This document shows positions 1 through 9,160 of a stretch of 64,000 bases of DNA, piece after piece. Position 1 is the first letter of the stretch, and each line of letters starts with the position of its first letter. Below the pieces are notes generated by a model, which searched no databases, had not been told where the DNA came from, and saw only the letters and a list, made by a program, of their open reading frames with translations. Made by a program: the position numbers and the translations under genes. The stretch comes from Curtobacterium sp. ZW137 (GTDB taxonomy: Bacteria; Actinomycetota; Actinomycetes; Actinomycetales; Microbacteriaceae): NCBI RefSeq assembly GCF_003762905.1, contig NZ_RJKS01000004.1, forward strand, positions 248,001-312,000, read 5' to 3'.

Positions 1-1051
1 GGTCGGCGGAGCCGACCGTGCCCTGCTCGTCCCGGACCTCCTCGGGTACTGGCTCACCGGCGTCGAGGCGGCCGAGCGCACGAACGCATCGACGACCGGG
101 GCCCTGAACGCCACCACGCGTGGGTGGGACCCGGCGTTGCGGGCTGCTGCGGGCCTCCCGGCCGGGTTGCTGCCCACCCTGCGCGATCCCGGAGACCGAC
201 TCGGTCCCCTGCTGCCGTCCGTGGCCGACCTGGTCGGTGCCAGGACCGGTCGGCACAGCGCACCCGTCACGCTGGTCGGGTCGCACGACACGGCCTCCGC
301 CGTCGTCGCGGTCCCCGCGACCGAACCGGACTTCGCCTACATCTCCTCCGGCACCTGGTCCCTGGTCGGCGTCGAGCTCGACGCGCCCGTCCTGTCGGAC
401 GCGGCGCGCGACGCGAACTGCACGAACGAGGGCGGCGTCGACGGCCGGGTCCGGTTCCTCAAGAACGTGTCCGGGCTCTGGCTGCTCTCCGAGAGCGTCC
501 GGACCTGGGAGCGTGGTGGCGCGAGCATCGACCTGGAGGCCCTCATCGCCTCCGCCGCGGCCGTCACCACCCCGGTCACCGTCTTCGACCCCGCGGACGA
601 GTCGTTCACGCCGCCCGGCGACATGCCGACCAGGATCGCGGCCTGGTGCTCGGCGCGCGGTCTCCCCGCACCGACGACCCGCGCGGAGTTCGTGCGGTCG
701 ATCCTCGAGTCACTCGCCGCGGCCTACGCGTCCACCCTGCGGACGATCACCGAGGTGACGGGCAAGGACATCCGTGTCGTGCACGTCGTCGGCGGCGGAT
801 CGCAGAACCGGCTGCTCTGCCAGCTCACCGCGGACCGCACCGGGTTGCCCGTCCTGGCGGGCCCCGTCGAGGCCACGGCGCTCGGCAACGTGCTCGTCCA
901 GGCGCGCGCCGCTGGACTCGCGGGCCTCGGAGGGGCTTCACTGGAGGCACTCCGGAGCATCGTCGCGCGGACCGTCGAGCCCGTGCGCTACTCCCCCACG
1001 GCGCCGTCGCGCGCCGAACCCGACCGGACCAACGTCAGGAGCCACGCATGA
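1..1051 (+). CDS. rhaB: Rhamnulokinase, 3' part (5' end outside window)
   Basis: FGGY-family kinase that phosphorylates L-rhamnulose to L-rhamnulose-1-phosphate. The frame is open from base 2 to the stop at 1049-1051, giving 349 residues; RhaB proteins are usually about 480-490, so about 130-140 N-terminal residues lie off the left edge. Rhamnulokinase hallmarks are visible: a [10 protein letters not shown] stretch followed by NASTTGALN, then [20 protein letters not shown], and the nucleotide-binding [16 protein letters not shown] near the C-terminus. The stop overlaps the lldD start (ATGA at 1048-1051), so the two are translationally coupled. This is the end of an L-rhamnose operon whose other genes lie upstream of the window. 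Confidence 0.9.
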   Translation, partial: VGGADRALLVPDLLGYWLTGVEAAERTNASTTGALNATTRGWDPALRAAAGLPAGLLPTLRDPGDRLGPLLPSVADLVGARTGRHSAPVTLVGSHDTASAVVAVPATEPDFAYISSGTWSLVGVELDAPVLSDAARDANCTNEGGVDGRVRFLKNVSGLWLLSESVRTWERGGASIDLEALIASAAAVTTPVTVFDPADESFTPPGDMPTRIAAWCSARGLPAPTTRAEFVRSILESLAAAYASTLRTITEVTGKDIRVVHVVGGGSQNRLLCQLTADRTGLPVLAGPVEATALGNVLVQARAAGLAGLGGASLEALRSIVARTVEPVRYSPTAPSRAEPDRTNVRSHA

Positions 1052-2370
1052 CCACCACCGACGACGGCAAGCGCATCGACCCCGCGACCGGAGCACCGTT
1101 CCCCGGGCCGGGGAGCGCGTCGACCGCACGGCCGAAGGTCAAGCGGCAGCTGCCGACGGTGCGCGACCTCGCGCCGCTCATGCAGTTCAAGAAGCCGGAC
1201 CTGAACGCCCGGCGTCGGCGGCTCGACCAGGCGCTGACGATCTGGGACCTCCGGGACATCGCCGAGCGCCGCACCCCGCGTGCCGCGTTCGACTACACCG
1301 AGGGCGCCGCCGAGGCGGAGATCTCGCTCGCCCGTGCGCGCCAGGCGTTCGAGGACATCGAGTTCACGCCCGCGATCCTGCGCGACGTGTCCTCGGTCGA
1401 CACCTCCTGGGACGTGCTCGGGTCGCCGGTTGCGTACCCGTTCGGCATCGCGCCGACCGGGTTCACGCGGATGATGCAGACCGAGGGCGAGCGGGCCGGA
1501 GCCCGCGCCGCCGGACGCGCGGGCATCCCGTTCGCGCTCTCCACGATGGGCACCACCGCGATCGAGGACGTCCGCGATGCCAACCCGCACGGTCGGAACT
1601 GGTTCCAGCTCTACATGTGGAAGGACCGCGAGAAGTCGATGGCGCTCGTGTCCCGCGCCGAGAAGGCCGGGTTCGACACGCTCCTGGTCACCGTCGACGT
1701 GCCCGTCGCGGGAGCGCGGCTCCGCGACAAGCGCAACGGGTTCTCGATCCCGCCGCAGCTCGGCGTGAAGACCATCGTGAACGCGATCCCGCGGCCGTGG
1801 TGGTGGTTCGACTTCCTCACCACCGAACCGCTGGCGTTCGCCTCGCTCGACCGCTGGTCCGGCACCGTCGGGGAGCTCCTCGACCACATGTTCGACCCGA
1901 CCGTCACCTACGAGGACCTCGCCTGGATCCGCTCGCAGTGGAAGGGCAAGGTCGTCGTCAAGGGCGTCCAGTCCCTGGCGGACGCGAAGCGCCTGGCCGA
2001 CATGGGTGTCGACGGCATCACGCTCTCGAACCACGGCGGCCGGCAGCTCGACCGCGCCCCGGTGCCGTTCCACCTGCTGCCGCAGGTCGTGAAGGAGGTC
2101 GGGAACGACACCGAGGTGCACCTGGACACGGGCATCATGTCCGGCGCGGACATCGTCGCCGCCGTCGCCCTCGGTGCGCGGTACACGATGGTCGGCCGGG
2201 CGTACCTCTACGGGCTGATGGCGGGTGGCGAGGCCGGGGTGGACCGGATGATCCAGATCCTCTCCGAACAGATCGAGCGCACCATGCGCCTGCTCGGTGT
2301 CGCGTCGCTCGAGGAGCTCGAGCCCGGTCACGTCACCCAGTTGGCGCGCCTGGTGCCCCTCGGCCGGTAG
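1048..2370 (+). CDS. lldD: FMN-dependent L-lactate dehydrogenase
   Basis: A 440-residue alpha-hydroxy-acid dehydrogenase (LldD type) that oxidises L-lactate to pyruvate with FMN, usually at the membrane passing electrons to quinone. The FMN-binding segment [12 protein letters not shown] and the active-site block [10 protein letters not shown], with the catalytic His near residue 329, are intact, followed by the phosphate-binding [10 protein letters not shown] and [14 protein letters not shown]. The ATG at 1048 overlaps the rhaB stop by 4 nt. Rhamnose breakdown yields L-lactaldehyde, which can be oxidised to L-lactate, so coupling lldD to rhaB makes biochemical sense. That specific role is inferred from position. 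Confidence 0.9.
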   Translation: MTTTDDGKRIDPATGAPFPGPGSASTARPKVKRQLPTVRDLAPLMQFKKPDLNARRRRLDQALTIWDLRDIAERRTPRAAFDYTEGAAEAEISLARARQAFEDIEFTPAILRDVSSVDTSWDVLGSPVAYPFGIAPTGFTRMMQTEGERAGARAAGRAGIPFALSTMGTTAIEDVRDANPHGRNWFQLYMWKDREKSMALVSRAEKAGFDTLLVTVDVPVAGARLRDKRNGFSIPPQLGVKTIVNAIPRPWWWFDFLTTEPLAFASLDRWSGTVGELLDHMFDPTVTYEDLAWIRSQWKGKVVVKGVQSLADAKRLADMGVDGITLSNHGGRQLDRAPVPFHLLPQVVKEVGNDTEVHLDTGIMSGADIVAAVALGARYTMVGRAYLYGLMAGGEAGVDRMIQILSEQIERTMRLLGVASLEELEPGHVTQLARLVPLGR

Positions 2371-2449
2371 TCAGCGTCGATCCGGACCGTCCCCGGAGGG
2401 GGCGGTCCAGCGGCGGCCGGTAGGGTCGGCGGAGCGAGAAGGGGGCTCC

Positions 2450-3385
2450 ATGGCCGGGGCGAGCATCAGCGTGCAGGACTTCGTGATGCGGTTCGGGGAC
2501 CGTGCGGTGGTGGACGGGCTCTCGTTCGACATCGCCCCCGGTGAGACCTTCGGGCTCCTCGGCAGCAACGGTTCCGGCAAGACGACGACGATCCGCGCGC
2601 TGCTCGGCATCACGTCGCCGACCTCGGGCACGCTCACGATCGACGGGCACCCGTACCGGCCGGCCACCGGTGGGATCGGGTACCTCCCCGAGGAGCGCGG
2701 GCTGTACCGCAAGGAGTCCGTCCTCGACGTGATGACGTACTTCGCGGCGCTCCGCGGCATGAAGCGCCCCGCGGCGACGGCCTGGTCGATGGACTACCTG
2801 GCGCGGGTCGGGCTCGCGGACCGGGCGAAGGCCCGCGTCGACAAGCTCTCCGGTGGGCAGCAGCAGAAGGTCCAGCTCGGGATCACGATCATGGACCGGC
2901 CGCGCCTGCTCATCCTCGACGAGCCGACGAAGGGCCTCGACCCGGTGAACCGCCGGCTGCTGCTCGACCTGGTCGACGAGCGGAAGGCCGACGGTGCGAC
3001 GGTGATCCTCGTGACGCACCACATGGACGAGGTCGAGCGGCTCTGCGACCGGATCCTCCTGCTCAAGGACGGCACCGCGGCCGCGTACGGCTCCATCCCC
3101 GAGGTGCAGGACACCTTCGGCGGCGCCGTCGCGAAGGTCGCGCTCGACGGTCCGGTCCCGCCGTCCCCGCTCTACAAGCTCGCCCGGCACGAGGGGCACG
3201 TCGCCTACCTCGTGCCCTCGACGTCGGCAGCAGCGGACGGGTCGGACATCCTGGCGTCGCTGGTCGCCGCCGGCGTGCACGTCACCGGCTTCGAGATGCG
3301 CCGGATCCCGCTCGACGAGATCTTCGTGCAGGTCTACGGCCACGACGCGGGCGCCGACGAGCGCATGGCGGGAGGAGCACGATGA
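2450..3385 (+). CDS. ABC transporter ATP-binding protein, NatA type
   Basis: A 311-residue ABC ATPase that powers the permease encoded next. Walker A (GSNGSGKT) is at residues 38-45, the signature LSGGQQQK near 133-140, Walker B LLILDEPT shortly after, and the switch His in VTHHMDE. The C-terminal ~80 residues form the accessory domain seen in NatA/YhaQ-type exporters. ATG 2450 was chosen because GAAGGGGGC stands just upstream and the protein then begins directly before the nucleotide-binding fold. It overlaps the permease by ATGA. The exported substrate (Na+, drug or peptide) cannot be told from sequence. Confidence 0.88.
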   Translation: MAGASISVQDFVMRFGDRAVVDGLSFDIAPGETFGLLGSNGSGKTTTIRALLGITSPTSGTLTIDGHPYRPATGGIGYLPEERGLYRKESVLDVMTYFAALRGMKRPAATAWSMDYLARVGLADRAKARVDKLSGGQQQKVQLGITIMDRPRLLILDEPTKGLDPVNRRLLLDLVDERKADGATVILVTHHMDEVERLCDRILLLKDGTAAAYGSIPEVQDTFGGAVAKVALDGPVPPSPLYKLARHEGHVAYLVPSTSAAADGSDILASLVAAGVHVTGFEMRRIPLDEIFVQVYGHDAGADERMAGGAR

Positions 3386-4593
3386 GCCGTATCGGCACGG
3401 TCATCCGGTTCGAGTTCGTCCGCGCGGTCAAGAAGCCCGCGTTCTGGATCGGCACCCTCGCGCTCCCGTTCGTCATCATCGTGGTGTCCCTGCTCGTCGG
3501 GGTCGGGCAGGCCGCCGGCACCGACTCCGCGGTCTCGAGCTCGTCGGCGACGAAGACCCCGTTCCACTACGTCGACCACTCCGGCCTGGTCTCGGAGTCC
3601 GTCGCGGCACGCTGGGGCGGGACCCCGTCCACCGATCCGTCCGGGGACCGGGCCGACGTGGTCGCCGGCCGGCTCGACGCGCTCGTCGTGTTCCCCGAGT
3701 CCCCGTCGACGGACTCGATCACGGTGACCGCGAAGGACCGCGGGCTGTTCGAGAACGGCGGGTACTCATCGCTCGCGCAGCGCGTGCTGGAGCAGAGCGT
3801 GGCCGCGGAGGTCGACGACCCGGAGGCGGTCAGCATCCTCCGCTCCCCACCGACCGCGGACGTGACGGCCTACGCGAACGGGAAGGTCGCGCCCGGGTGG
3901 CTGTCGATCGTGCCGCCGCTGGTCTACGTCGCCGCGTTCTTCGGCCTGGTGATCCTGCTCGCCGCCCGCATGGTGACGGTGGTCGTGGAGGAGAAGGAGA
4001 ACCGCATCTCCGAGATGATCCTCACCACGGTGACCGCCGGGGACCTCATCCGCGGCAAGGTCGTCGCGATGCTGCTGGTCTGTCTGGTCCAGATCGGGGT
4101 GTTCCTGGTGCCCGGCCTGCTCTCGCTCGTGGTCGTCGTCCCGCTCGTCGCCGGCCGGGTTGGGGACGTGGTCATCGACCCGTGGCGGATGCTCGTCGGC
4201 GCCCTGCTGCTGCTCGGCGGGGTGCTGCTCGCGTCGGCGCTCTTCGTGACCGTCGGCGCCGCCGTCCCCTCGATCAAGGACGCCTCGACGCTGCAGTCGG
4301 CGGCGATCTTCTCGCTGATCATCCCGGTCTACGCGGCGTTCTTCGTGATGACGAGCCCGTCGTCGCCGGTCGCCACCTTCTTCACCTACTTCCCGACGTT
4401 CACCCCGGTCACCGCGATGGTGCGGAACGCGGTCGGTGCGCTGTCCCCGGTGGAGTCGGTGATCTGCGTCGTCGAGGTGTTCGCCGTCGCGTTCGTGCTG
4501 CTCTGGTTCGCGCAGTACCTGTTCCGGCACTCGGTCGCCCAGTACGGGTCGAAGGTCACCGTCCGGCAGGTGCTCTCCTGGCGGCGGCGCTGA
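3382..4593 (+). CDS. ABC-2 type permease, NatB/YhaP-like
   Basis: A 403-residue membrane partner of the ATPase before it. One N-terminal membrane segment (about residues 22-42) is followed by a long extracytoplasmic region of ~140 residues, then about five hydrophobic segments in the C-terminal half starting near residue 175. The cytoplasmic VVEEKENRISEMILTTV loop is typical of the NatB branch of ABC-2 permeases. The start overlaps the ATPase stop (ATGA at 3382-3385), giving a two-gene exporter operon. Substrate unknown. Confidence 0.87.
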   Translation: MSRIGTVIRFEFVRAVKKPAFWIGTLALPFVIIVVSLLVGVGQAAGTDSAVSSSSATKTPFHYVDHSGLVSESVAARWGGTPSTDPSGDRADVVAGRLDALVVFPESPSTDSITVTAKDRGLFENGGYSSLAQRVLEQSVAAEVDDPEAVSILRSPPTADVTAYANGKVAPGWLSIVPPLVYVAAFFGLVILLAARMVTVVVEEKENRISEMILTTVTAGDLIRGKVVAMLLVCLVQIGVFLVPGLLSLVVVVPLVAGRVGDVVIDPWRMLVGALLLLGGVLLASALFVTVGAAVPSIKDASTLQSAAIFSLIIPVYAAFFVMTSPSSPVATFFTYFPTFTPVTAMVRNAVGALSPVESVICVVEVFAVAFVLLWFAQYLFRHSVAQYGSKVTVRQVLSWRRR

Positions 4594-4613
4594 CCCGCAC
4601 GCGCGTGGCCGCA

Positions 4614-4647
4614 GTCACCATGACGGTCACCGTCACCGTTACCGTCA
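4614..4647. repeat. Imperfect GTCACC hexamer tract
   Basis: About six imperfect copies of GTCACC/GTTACC between the exporter operon and the convergent ROK gene. The tract ends inside the ROK stop codon. It may be simple-sequence slippage, and no hairpin of note is seen. Confidence 0.5.
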
Positions 4648-5841
4648 CGCGACGATCGCGGTCCGCCCGGGCAGACTGAGCGCAAGCGGTGCCTCGCGCA
4701 CCACGTCGAGCGCCAGCGCGATCGCACCGCGGACGACGACGTCCGCGCCGAGCGTGGACGCGACGATCGTCGGCACGGGGTCGTAGTGCCACGTGTCGAG
4801 CAGCCGGCGGGCGTGGGCGATGACGACCTCCGCCGGCTCGGCGATGGCGCCGGCGACCACGACGCGGTCGATGTCGAGCAGGCTCGCGAGCACCACGCAG
4901 ACCCGGGCGAGCCGGTCGCCGAGCCGTTCGACGAGCTCGACCGCGACGGCGTCGCCGGCCTCGGCGGCGGCGAACAGGGCCGCTGCGTCGATGCCGTCCG
5001 TGGCCGCGGCGAGCGGGGTGCCGGGGAGCACGCGGCCGTCCGCGACCGCCTCGGCGGCGAGCACCCGAGCCGTGCTCCCGAGTCCCTCGGGCGAACCCAC
5101 GCCGGCCACCAGGTCGAGCACGCGCATCTCGCCCGCGCCGCCGTGCGCGCCGCGGAGCAGGGTGCCGTCGACCACCAGGCCGGTGCCGAACCGTTCGCCG
5201 GCGAGCAGTGCGGCGAACGAACCGTCGCCACCGGCACCGCGTTCGGCGACGGCCGCGAGGTTCGCGTCGTTCTCGACCACGACGGTGCCCTGCCGGAGCA
5301 CCGCCCCGAAGCCGGGGTTCATCGCCGCCCAGTAGCCGCCGTCGTCGGCCGGCGAGGCACCGACGGCATCGACGGGCGCGGGGACCCCGACGGTGGTGAC
5401 CAGGACGTCGTCGCCGGGGACCGCGGCCGCCGCAAGTGCCCGTGCGACCGTGTCCCGGATGACCCCGAGCCGGACGGGGACGTCGAGGCCGGCCTCCCCG
5501 AGGTCGCCGGAGGCACGCCCGAGCACGGTCCCGCGCAGGTCGGCGACGAGCACGGCGATCCGGTGCTGCCCGGCGTCGATGCCGACGACCACGCCTGCGC
5601 GCTCGTCGAGCCCGTACCGCCGGGCCGGCCGTCCCATCCGGTACTCCCCCGCCGCGCGGGCGTCGTCGAGCTCGCGGATCCAGCCGAGCCGGACGAGTTC
5701 GTCGCAGGCCGCGAGCACGGTGGAGCGGGTCAGGCCCGTGGCGTCCATCGCCTCTGTCGCGGTGAAGGCGCGCGCGGCGAACGCATGGTCGAGCACGATC
5801 TCGGCACTCGACCCGCGTGCGGTTCCACGGCGCTGCGGCAT
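4645..5841 (-). CDS. ROK-family transcriptional regulator
   Basis: A 398-residue repressor with an N-terminal winged helix (about residues 10-60, TATEAMDATGLTRSTVLAACDEL) and a ROK sugar-kinase-like domain starting near VVVGIDAGQHRIAVL. It diverges from the sugar transporter operon at 5976 and probably controls it in response to an alpha-glucoside or derivative. The usual ROK zinc motif CxCGxxGCxE, expected after GAHGGAGEM, is absent; the region reads RVLDLVAGVGSPEGLG with no cysteines. The protein therefore has the ROK fold without the canonical zinc site. The C-terminal end runs through a GTCACC repeat tract. Confidence 0.85.
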   Translation of the reverse strand: MPQRRGTARGSSAEIVLDHAFAARAFTATEAMDATGLTRSTVLAACDELVRLGWIRELDDARAAGEYRMGRPARRYGLDERAGVVVGIDAGQHRIAVLVADLRGTVLGRASGDLGEAGLDVPVRLGVIRDTVARALAAAAVPGDDVLVTTVGVPAPVDAVGASPADDGGYWAAMNPGFGAVLRQGTVVVENDANLAAVAERGAGGDGSFAALLAGERFGTGLVVDGTLLRGAHGGAGEMRVLDLVAGVGSPEGLGSTARVLAAEAVADGRVLPGTPLAAATDGIDAAALFAAAEAGDAVAVELVERLGDRLARVCVVLASLLDIDRVVVAGAIAEPAEVVIAHARRLLDTWHYDPVPTIVASTLGADVVVRGAIALALDVVREAPLALSLPGRTAIVA

Positions 5842-5869
5842 GTCGTGACACTACCGCGACGCGAGTTCC

Positions 5870-5900
5870 TTGCGCTATTAGATTTTCTCGCTACATTTAG
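5870..5900 (+). promoter_or_regulatory. Candidate promoter and direct-repeat operator of the sugar operon
   Basis: An AT-rich patch in the 134-bp gap between the ROK gene and the binding-protein gene. A possible -35 TTGCGC (5870-5875) is 16 bp from a possible -10 TACATT (5892-5897). Two direct repeats, CGCTATTAG (5873-5881) and CGCTACATTTAG (5889-5900), overlap it and could be the ROK binding site. Prediction only. Confidence 0.4.
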
Positions 5901-5975
5901 TCCTGCGGGCGGCGCCGGAGCCGGTCCGCGATTCCGGAACGGCAGGGACGCCGGGTCCGGACGGACGGAGACGAC

Positions 5976-7271
5976 GTGAAGCAACACGCCACGACTCGGA
6001 ACACCGCGGGGGTCAGCCGACGGTCGTTCCTGCTGGGGGCCGGCGGCATCGCCAGCGGTTTCGCACTCGCCGGGTGCGCCCCGATCGGATCGTCATCGAA
6101 GCGACCCGAGACGATCACGTTCTACGTGTCGAAGCCCGAGGTCATCGGGTACTTCGACGACCTGATCGCCCAGTTCCACGACAGCCAGTCGAGCGTGCGG
6201 GTGATCCGCGACTCGACGTCGAACATGTCCGCGAACTTCGTGCGGAACGCGCCGCCGGACCTCGGGTGCTGGAACTACAACTTCTCGGTCGTGCCGTTCG
6301 TCGAGCACGGCGCCCTCACCGACCTGTCCGACCTCGAGCAGGCGGACACGATCAACCCCGACCTGTGGCCGCTCATGGAGCAGACCGCGGACTACCCGGG
6401 CCGCAAGAGCGCACTCCCCTACTCGGTGATGTCCGCCAGCGTGATCTACAACAAGCAGCTGTTCGCCGACAACGGCGTCGACGTCCCAACCACCTGGACC
6501 GAGCTCGCCGCCGTCTGCGACAAGCTCACCGCCGCCGGGGTCACGCCGTTCTACAACACCTACAAGGACACGTGGACGATCGCCCAGGGGATGTTCGACT
6601 ACAGCATCGGCGGTGCACTCGACGTGCCGGCGACCTTCGCGTCCCTGCAGCGTGAGGGCACGAGCGTCGGCAAGGACTCGAAGGTGTCGTTCGAGAAGGA
6701 CTTCGCGATGCCGATGCAGCGCATGACGCAGCTCGCGAAGTGGTCGAACAAGGACGCCGCCAGCCGTGGGTACGGCGACGGCAACCTGGCGTTCGCCCAG
6801 GGCAAGGCCGCGATGTACATGCAGGGACCGTGGGCACTCGGCGAGATCGCGAAGACCACGAAGAACATGGACCTCGGCACGTTCCCGCTGCCCGTCACCG
6901 ACGACCCGGACGACCGGAAGGTCCGGGTCAACGTCGACCTCGCACTCTGGATCCCGGAGCAGTCGAAGAAGCAGGAAGCCGCCCGCGACTTCCTGACCTT
7001 CCTGATGCAGCCGAAGGTCAACGACAAGTACAACGCGGACAACAACGGCTTCGGCGTCCGGAAGGACGCCCCGCCGGCCTCGAACCCCGCGCTCGCCGGC
7101 ATGCAGTCGTTCTACGACTCCGCCGCGTTCTCCCTCGGCGCCTCGCAGCTCATCCCCGCCGAGATCCCCGTCGCGAACTACGCCCAGGCGATCGCCCTGG
7201 GCGGCGACCCCGCGCGGCAGCTCCGCACCCTCGACGCCGACTGGGCGCGGCTCGCGCTCCGGTCCGCCTAA
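5976..7271 (+). CDS. CUT1 sugar ABC transporter substrate-binding lipoprotein
   Basis: A 431-residue extracellular solute-binding protein (family 1) anchored as a lipoprotein. The N-terminus carries a twin-arginine-like RRSFLLGAGG and a lipobox ending LAGC near residue 34. GTG 5976 was chosen because GGAG sits 6 nt upstream. It heads an operon with two permeases and a GH13 alpha-glucosidase, so the ligand is most likely an alpha-glucoside such as maltose, trehalose or a short maltodextrin. No ATPase gene is in the operon. Confidence 0.88.
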   Translation: MKQHATTRNTAGVSRRSFLLGAGGIASGFALAGCAPIGSSSKRPETITFYVSKPEVIGYFDDLIAQFHDSQSSVRVIRDSTSNMSANFVRNAPPDLGCWNYNFSVVPFVEHGALTDLSDLEQADTINPDLWPLMEQTADYPGRKSALPYSVMSASVIYNKQLFADNGVDVPTTWTELAAVCDKLTAAGVTPFYNTYKDTWTIAQGMFDYSIGGALDVPATFASLQREGTSVGKDSKVSFEKDFAMPMQRMTQLAKWSNKDAASRGYGDGNLAFAQGKAAMYMQGPWALGEIAKTTKNMDLGTFPLPVTDDPDDRKVRVNVDLALWIPEQSKKQEAARDFLTFLMQPKVNDKYNADNNGFGVRKDAPPASNPALAGMQSFYDSAAFSLGASQLIPAEIPVANYAQAIALGGDPARQLRTLDADWARLALRSA

Positions 7272-7282
7272 GGAGTCGACGA

Positions 7283-8233
7283 ATGGCAACCACGACCACT
7301 GAATCGATCACGACGGCGGACCGCCGCCGCCGTGGCGGAGCTGCACCGGGCCTCCCGGCCGGCATGCGCCGTCCGCGGCGGCGACTCGACCCGGTCTTCC
7401 TCGCGTTCCTCCTGCCGACGCTCGTCATCTTCACGCTGGCGATCACGCTGCCGGCCGTGATGGGCATCGTCCTGAGCTTCACCGACTCCGTCGGGTTCGG
7501 CGAGTTCGGGTTCATCGGGCTGACGAACTACCGCGCCGTGTTCTCCGACCCCGCGATCCTGCAGGCGTACCTCTTCACGATGGGCTTCGCGCTCGTCACG
7601 GTGCTGCTGGTGAACGCGATCGCGTTCCTGCTCGCCATCGGCCTGACGTCCAAGATCCGCGGGAAGATCGCCCTCCGCGCGGTGTTCGTCCTGCCGATGG
7701 TGATCTCCGGCATCGTCATCGCCTACGTGTTCTCGTTCCTGTTCTCGAACAGCCTGCCGGCCGCGGCGACCGCGCTCGGCTTCGGCCCGCTCGAGCAGAG
7801 CATCCTCGCGAACCCGGACCTGGCGTGGATCGCGATCGTCATCGTCACCGCGTGGCAGGCGATCCCGTCGACGCTCCTCATCTACATCGCCGGCGTGCTC
7901 TCGATCCCCGGTGACGTGTACGAGGCGGCATCGCTCGACGGCGCGTCGTCATGGCGGCAGCTGCTCTCGATCACGGTGCCGCTCACCGCGGGCTACATCG
8001 TCATCAACCTCGTCATCGGGTTCAAGAACTTCCTGAACGCGTACGACGTCATCGTCGGTCTCACGAACGGCGGCCCCGGCACCTCGACGACCAGCGTCGC
8101 GATGTCGATCTTCAACGGGTTCTCCAACGGCGACTACTCGTACCAGATGGCGAACGCCACGATCTTCTTCGTGATCGCCGTCGTCATCGCCATCGTCCAG
8201 CTGCGGGCCACCCGCGGGAAGGCCTCGTTCTGA
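7283..8233 (+). CDS. Sugar ABC transporter permease (MalF-like)
   Basis: A 316-residue inner-membrane permease with six predicted hydrophobic segments after a charged ~45-residue N-terminus. The EAA loop DVYEAASLDGASSWRQLLSI, which contacts the ATPase, is present near residues 210-230. Start ATG 7283 follows AAGGAG with 7 nt spacing. It lies 11 nt after the binding-protein gene and overlaps the next permease by one base (TGATG). Forms a heterodimer with the product of 8233-9135. Confidence 0.88.
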   Translation: MATTTTESITTADRRRRGGAAPGLPAGMRRPRRRLDPVFLAFLLPTLVIFTLAITLPAVMGIVLSFTDSVGFGEFGFIGLTNYRAVFSDPAILQAYLFTMGFALVTVLLVNAIAFLLAIGLTSKIRGKIALRAVFVLPMVISGIVIAYVFSFLFSNSLPAAATALGFGPLEQSILANPDLAWIAIVIVTAWQAIPSTLLIYIAGVLSIPGDVYEAASLDGASSWRQLLSITVPLTAGYIVINLVIGFKNFLNAYDVIVGLTNGGPGTSTTSVAMSIFNGFSNGDYSYQMANATIFFVIAVVIAIVQLRATRGKASF

Positions 8234-9135
8234 TGACCGTCCAAGCACCGCTCAACACCCGCACCACGCTCACCGGCAGCGTCCGCTCCGTGGACGCCGA
8301 CAAGACCCACGGCCGCCGCGGGCGAGGCAACTGGACCCTGACCATCGTCCTGGTCGTCTGCGCGTTCTCCGTCCTGATCCCGCTCTACGTCACGCTGAGC
8401 ATGGCGTTCAAGACCACCGGCCAGGCGGTCGACGGCAACGCGTTCTCGCTGCCGGCGCCGTTCAGCGTGCAGGGCTTCGTCGAGGCCTGGCAGCTGACCG
8501 ACTTCCCGCGGGCGTTCGGCGTCTCGGTGATGGTCGCCGCGATCACCGTCGTCGGGACGATCCTGCTGGCGTCGTTCGCGGCGTACGCGATCGCCCGGAA
8601 CTGGGAGCGCCGACTGTTCCGCTGGTCGTTCTTCTACCTGCTCGCCGCGATGTTCCTGCCGTTCCCGGTCCTCGCGCTGTCGCAGGTGAAGCTGACCGGC
8701 ATGGTCGGGCTCGACAACCCGTTCGGCGTCGCGATCCTGCACGTCATGTTCCAGCTGTCGTTCAGCGTGATGCTCTTCACCGCGTTCCTCCGGTCGATCC
8801 CCGGGGAGCTCGAGGAGAGCGCCCGCATCGACGGGGCGAGCACGTGGCAGGTGTTCTGGCAGCTGGTGTTCCCGCTGCTCGCACCGATGAGCGCGACGGT
8901 CGGCATCTTCGCCTTCCTCGCCTCGTGGAACGACTACATGATGCCGGCGCTCATCACCGCGGACCCGGCGCTCCAGACGCTGCCGGTGCTCCAGCAGATC
9001 TTCCAGACCCAGTTCAGCAACAACTACAACGTGTCGTTCGCCTCGTACCTGATGGCCATGGCCCCCGCGATCATCGTCTACCTCGTCACCCAGCGATGGG
9101 TGATGGCGGGCGTGACGCAGGGTGCCATCAAGTGA
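8233..9135 (+). CDS. Sugar ABC transporter permease (MalG-like)
   Basis: A 300-residue permease partner with six hydrophobic segments and an EAA loop (ELEESARIDGASTWQVFWQL, about residues 190-210). It begins on the last base of the preceding permease gene, indicating coupled translation. The C-terminus ends GVTQGAIK, typical for MalG-type subunits. It belongs to the alpha-glucoside transport operon. Confidence 0.88.
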   Translation: MTVQAPLNTRTTLTGSVRSVDADKTHGRRGRGNWTLTIVLVVCAFSVLIPLYVTLSMAFKTTGQAVDGNAFSLPAPFSVQGFVEAWQLTDFPRAFGVSVMVAAITVVGTILLASFAAYAIARNWERRLFRWSFFYLLAAMFLPFPVLALSQVKLTGMVGLDNPFGVAILHVMFQLSFSVMLFTAFLRSIPGELEESARIDGASTWQVFWQLVFPLLAPMSATVGIFAFLASWNDYMMPALITADPALQTLPVLQQIFQTQFSNNYNVSFASYLMAMAPAIIVYLVTQRWVMAGVTQGAIK

Positions 9136-9160
9136 TCGACCGGACCCCCGAGAGGACCCC

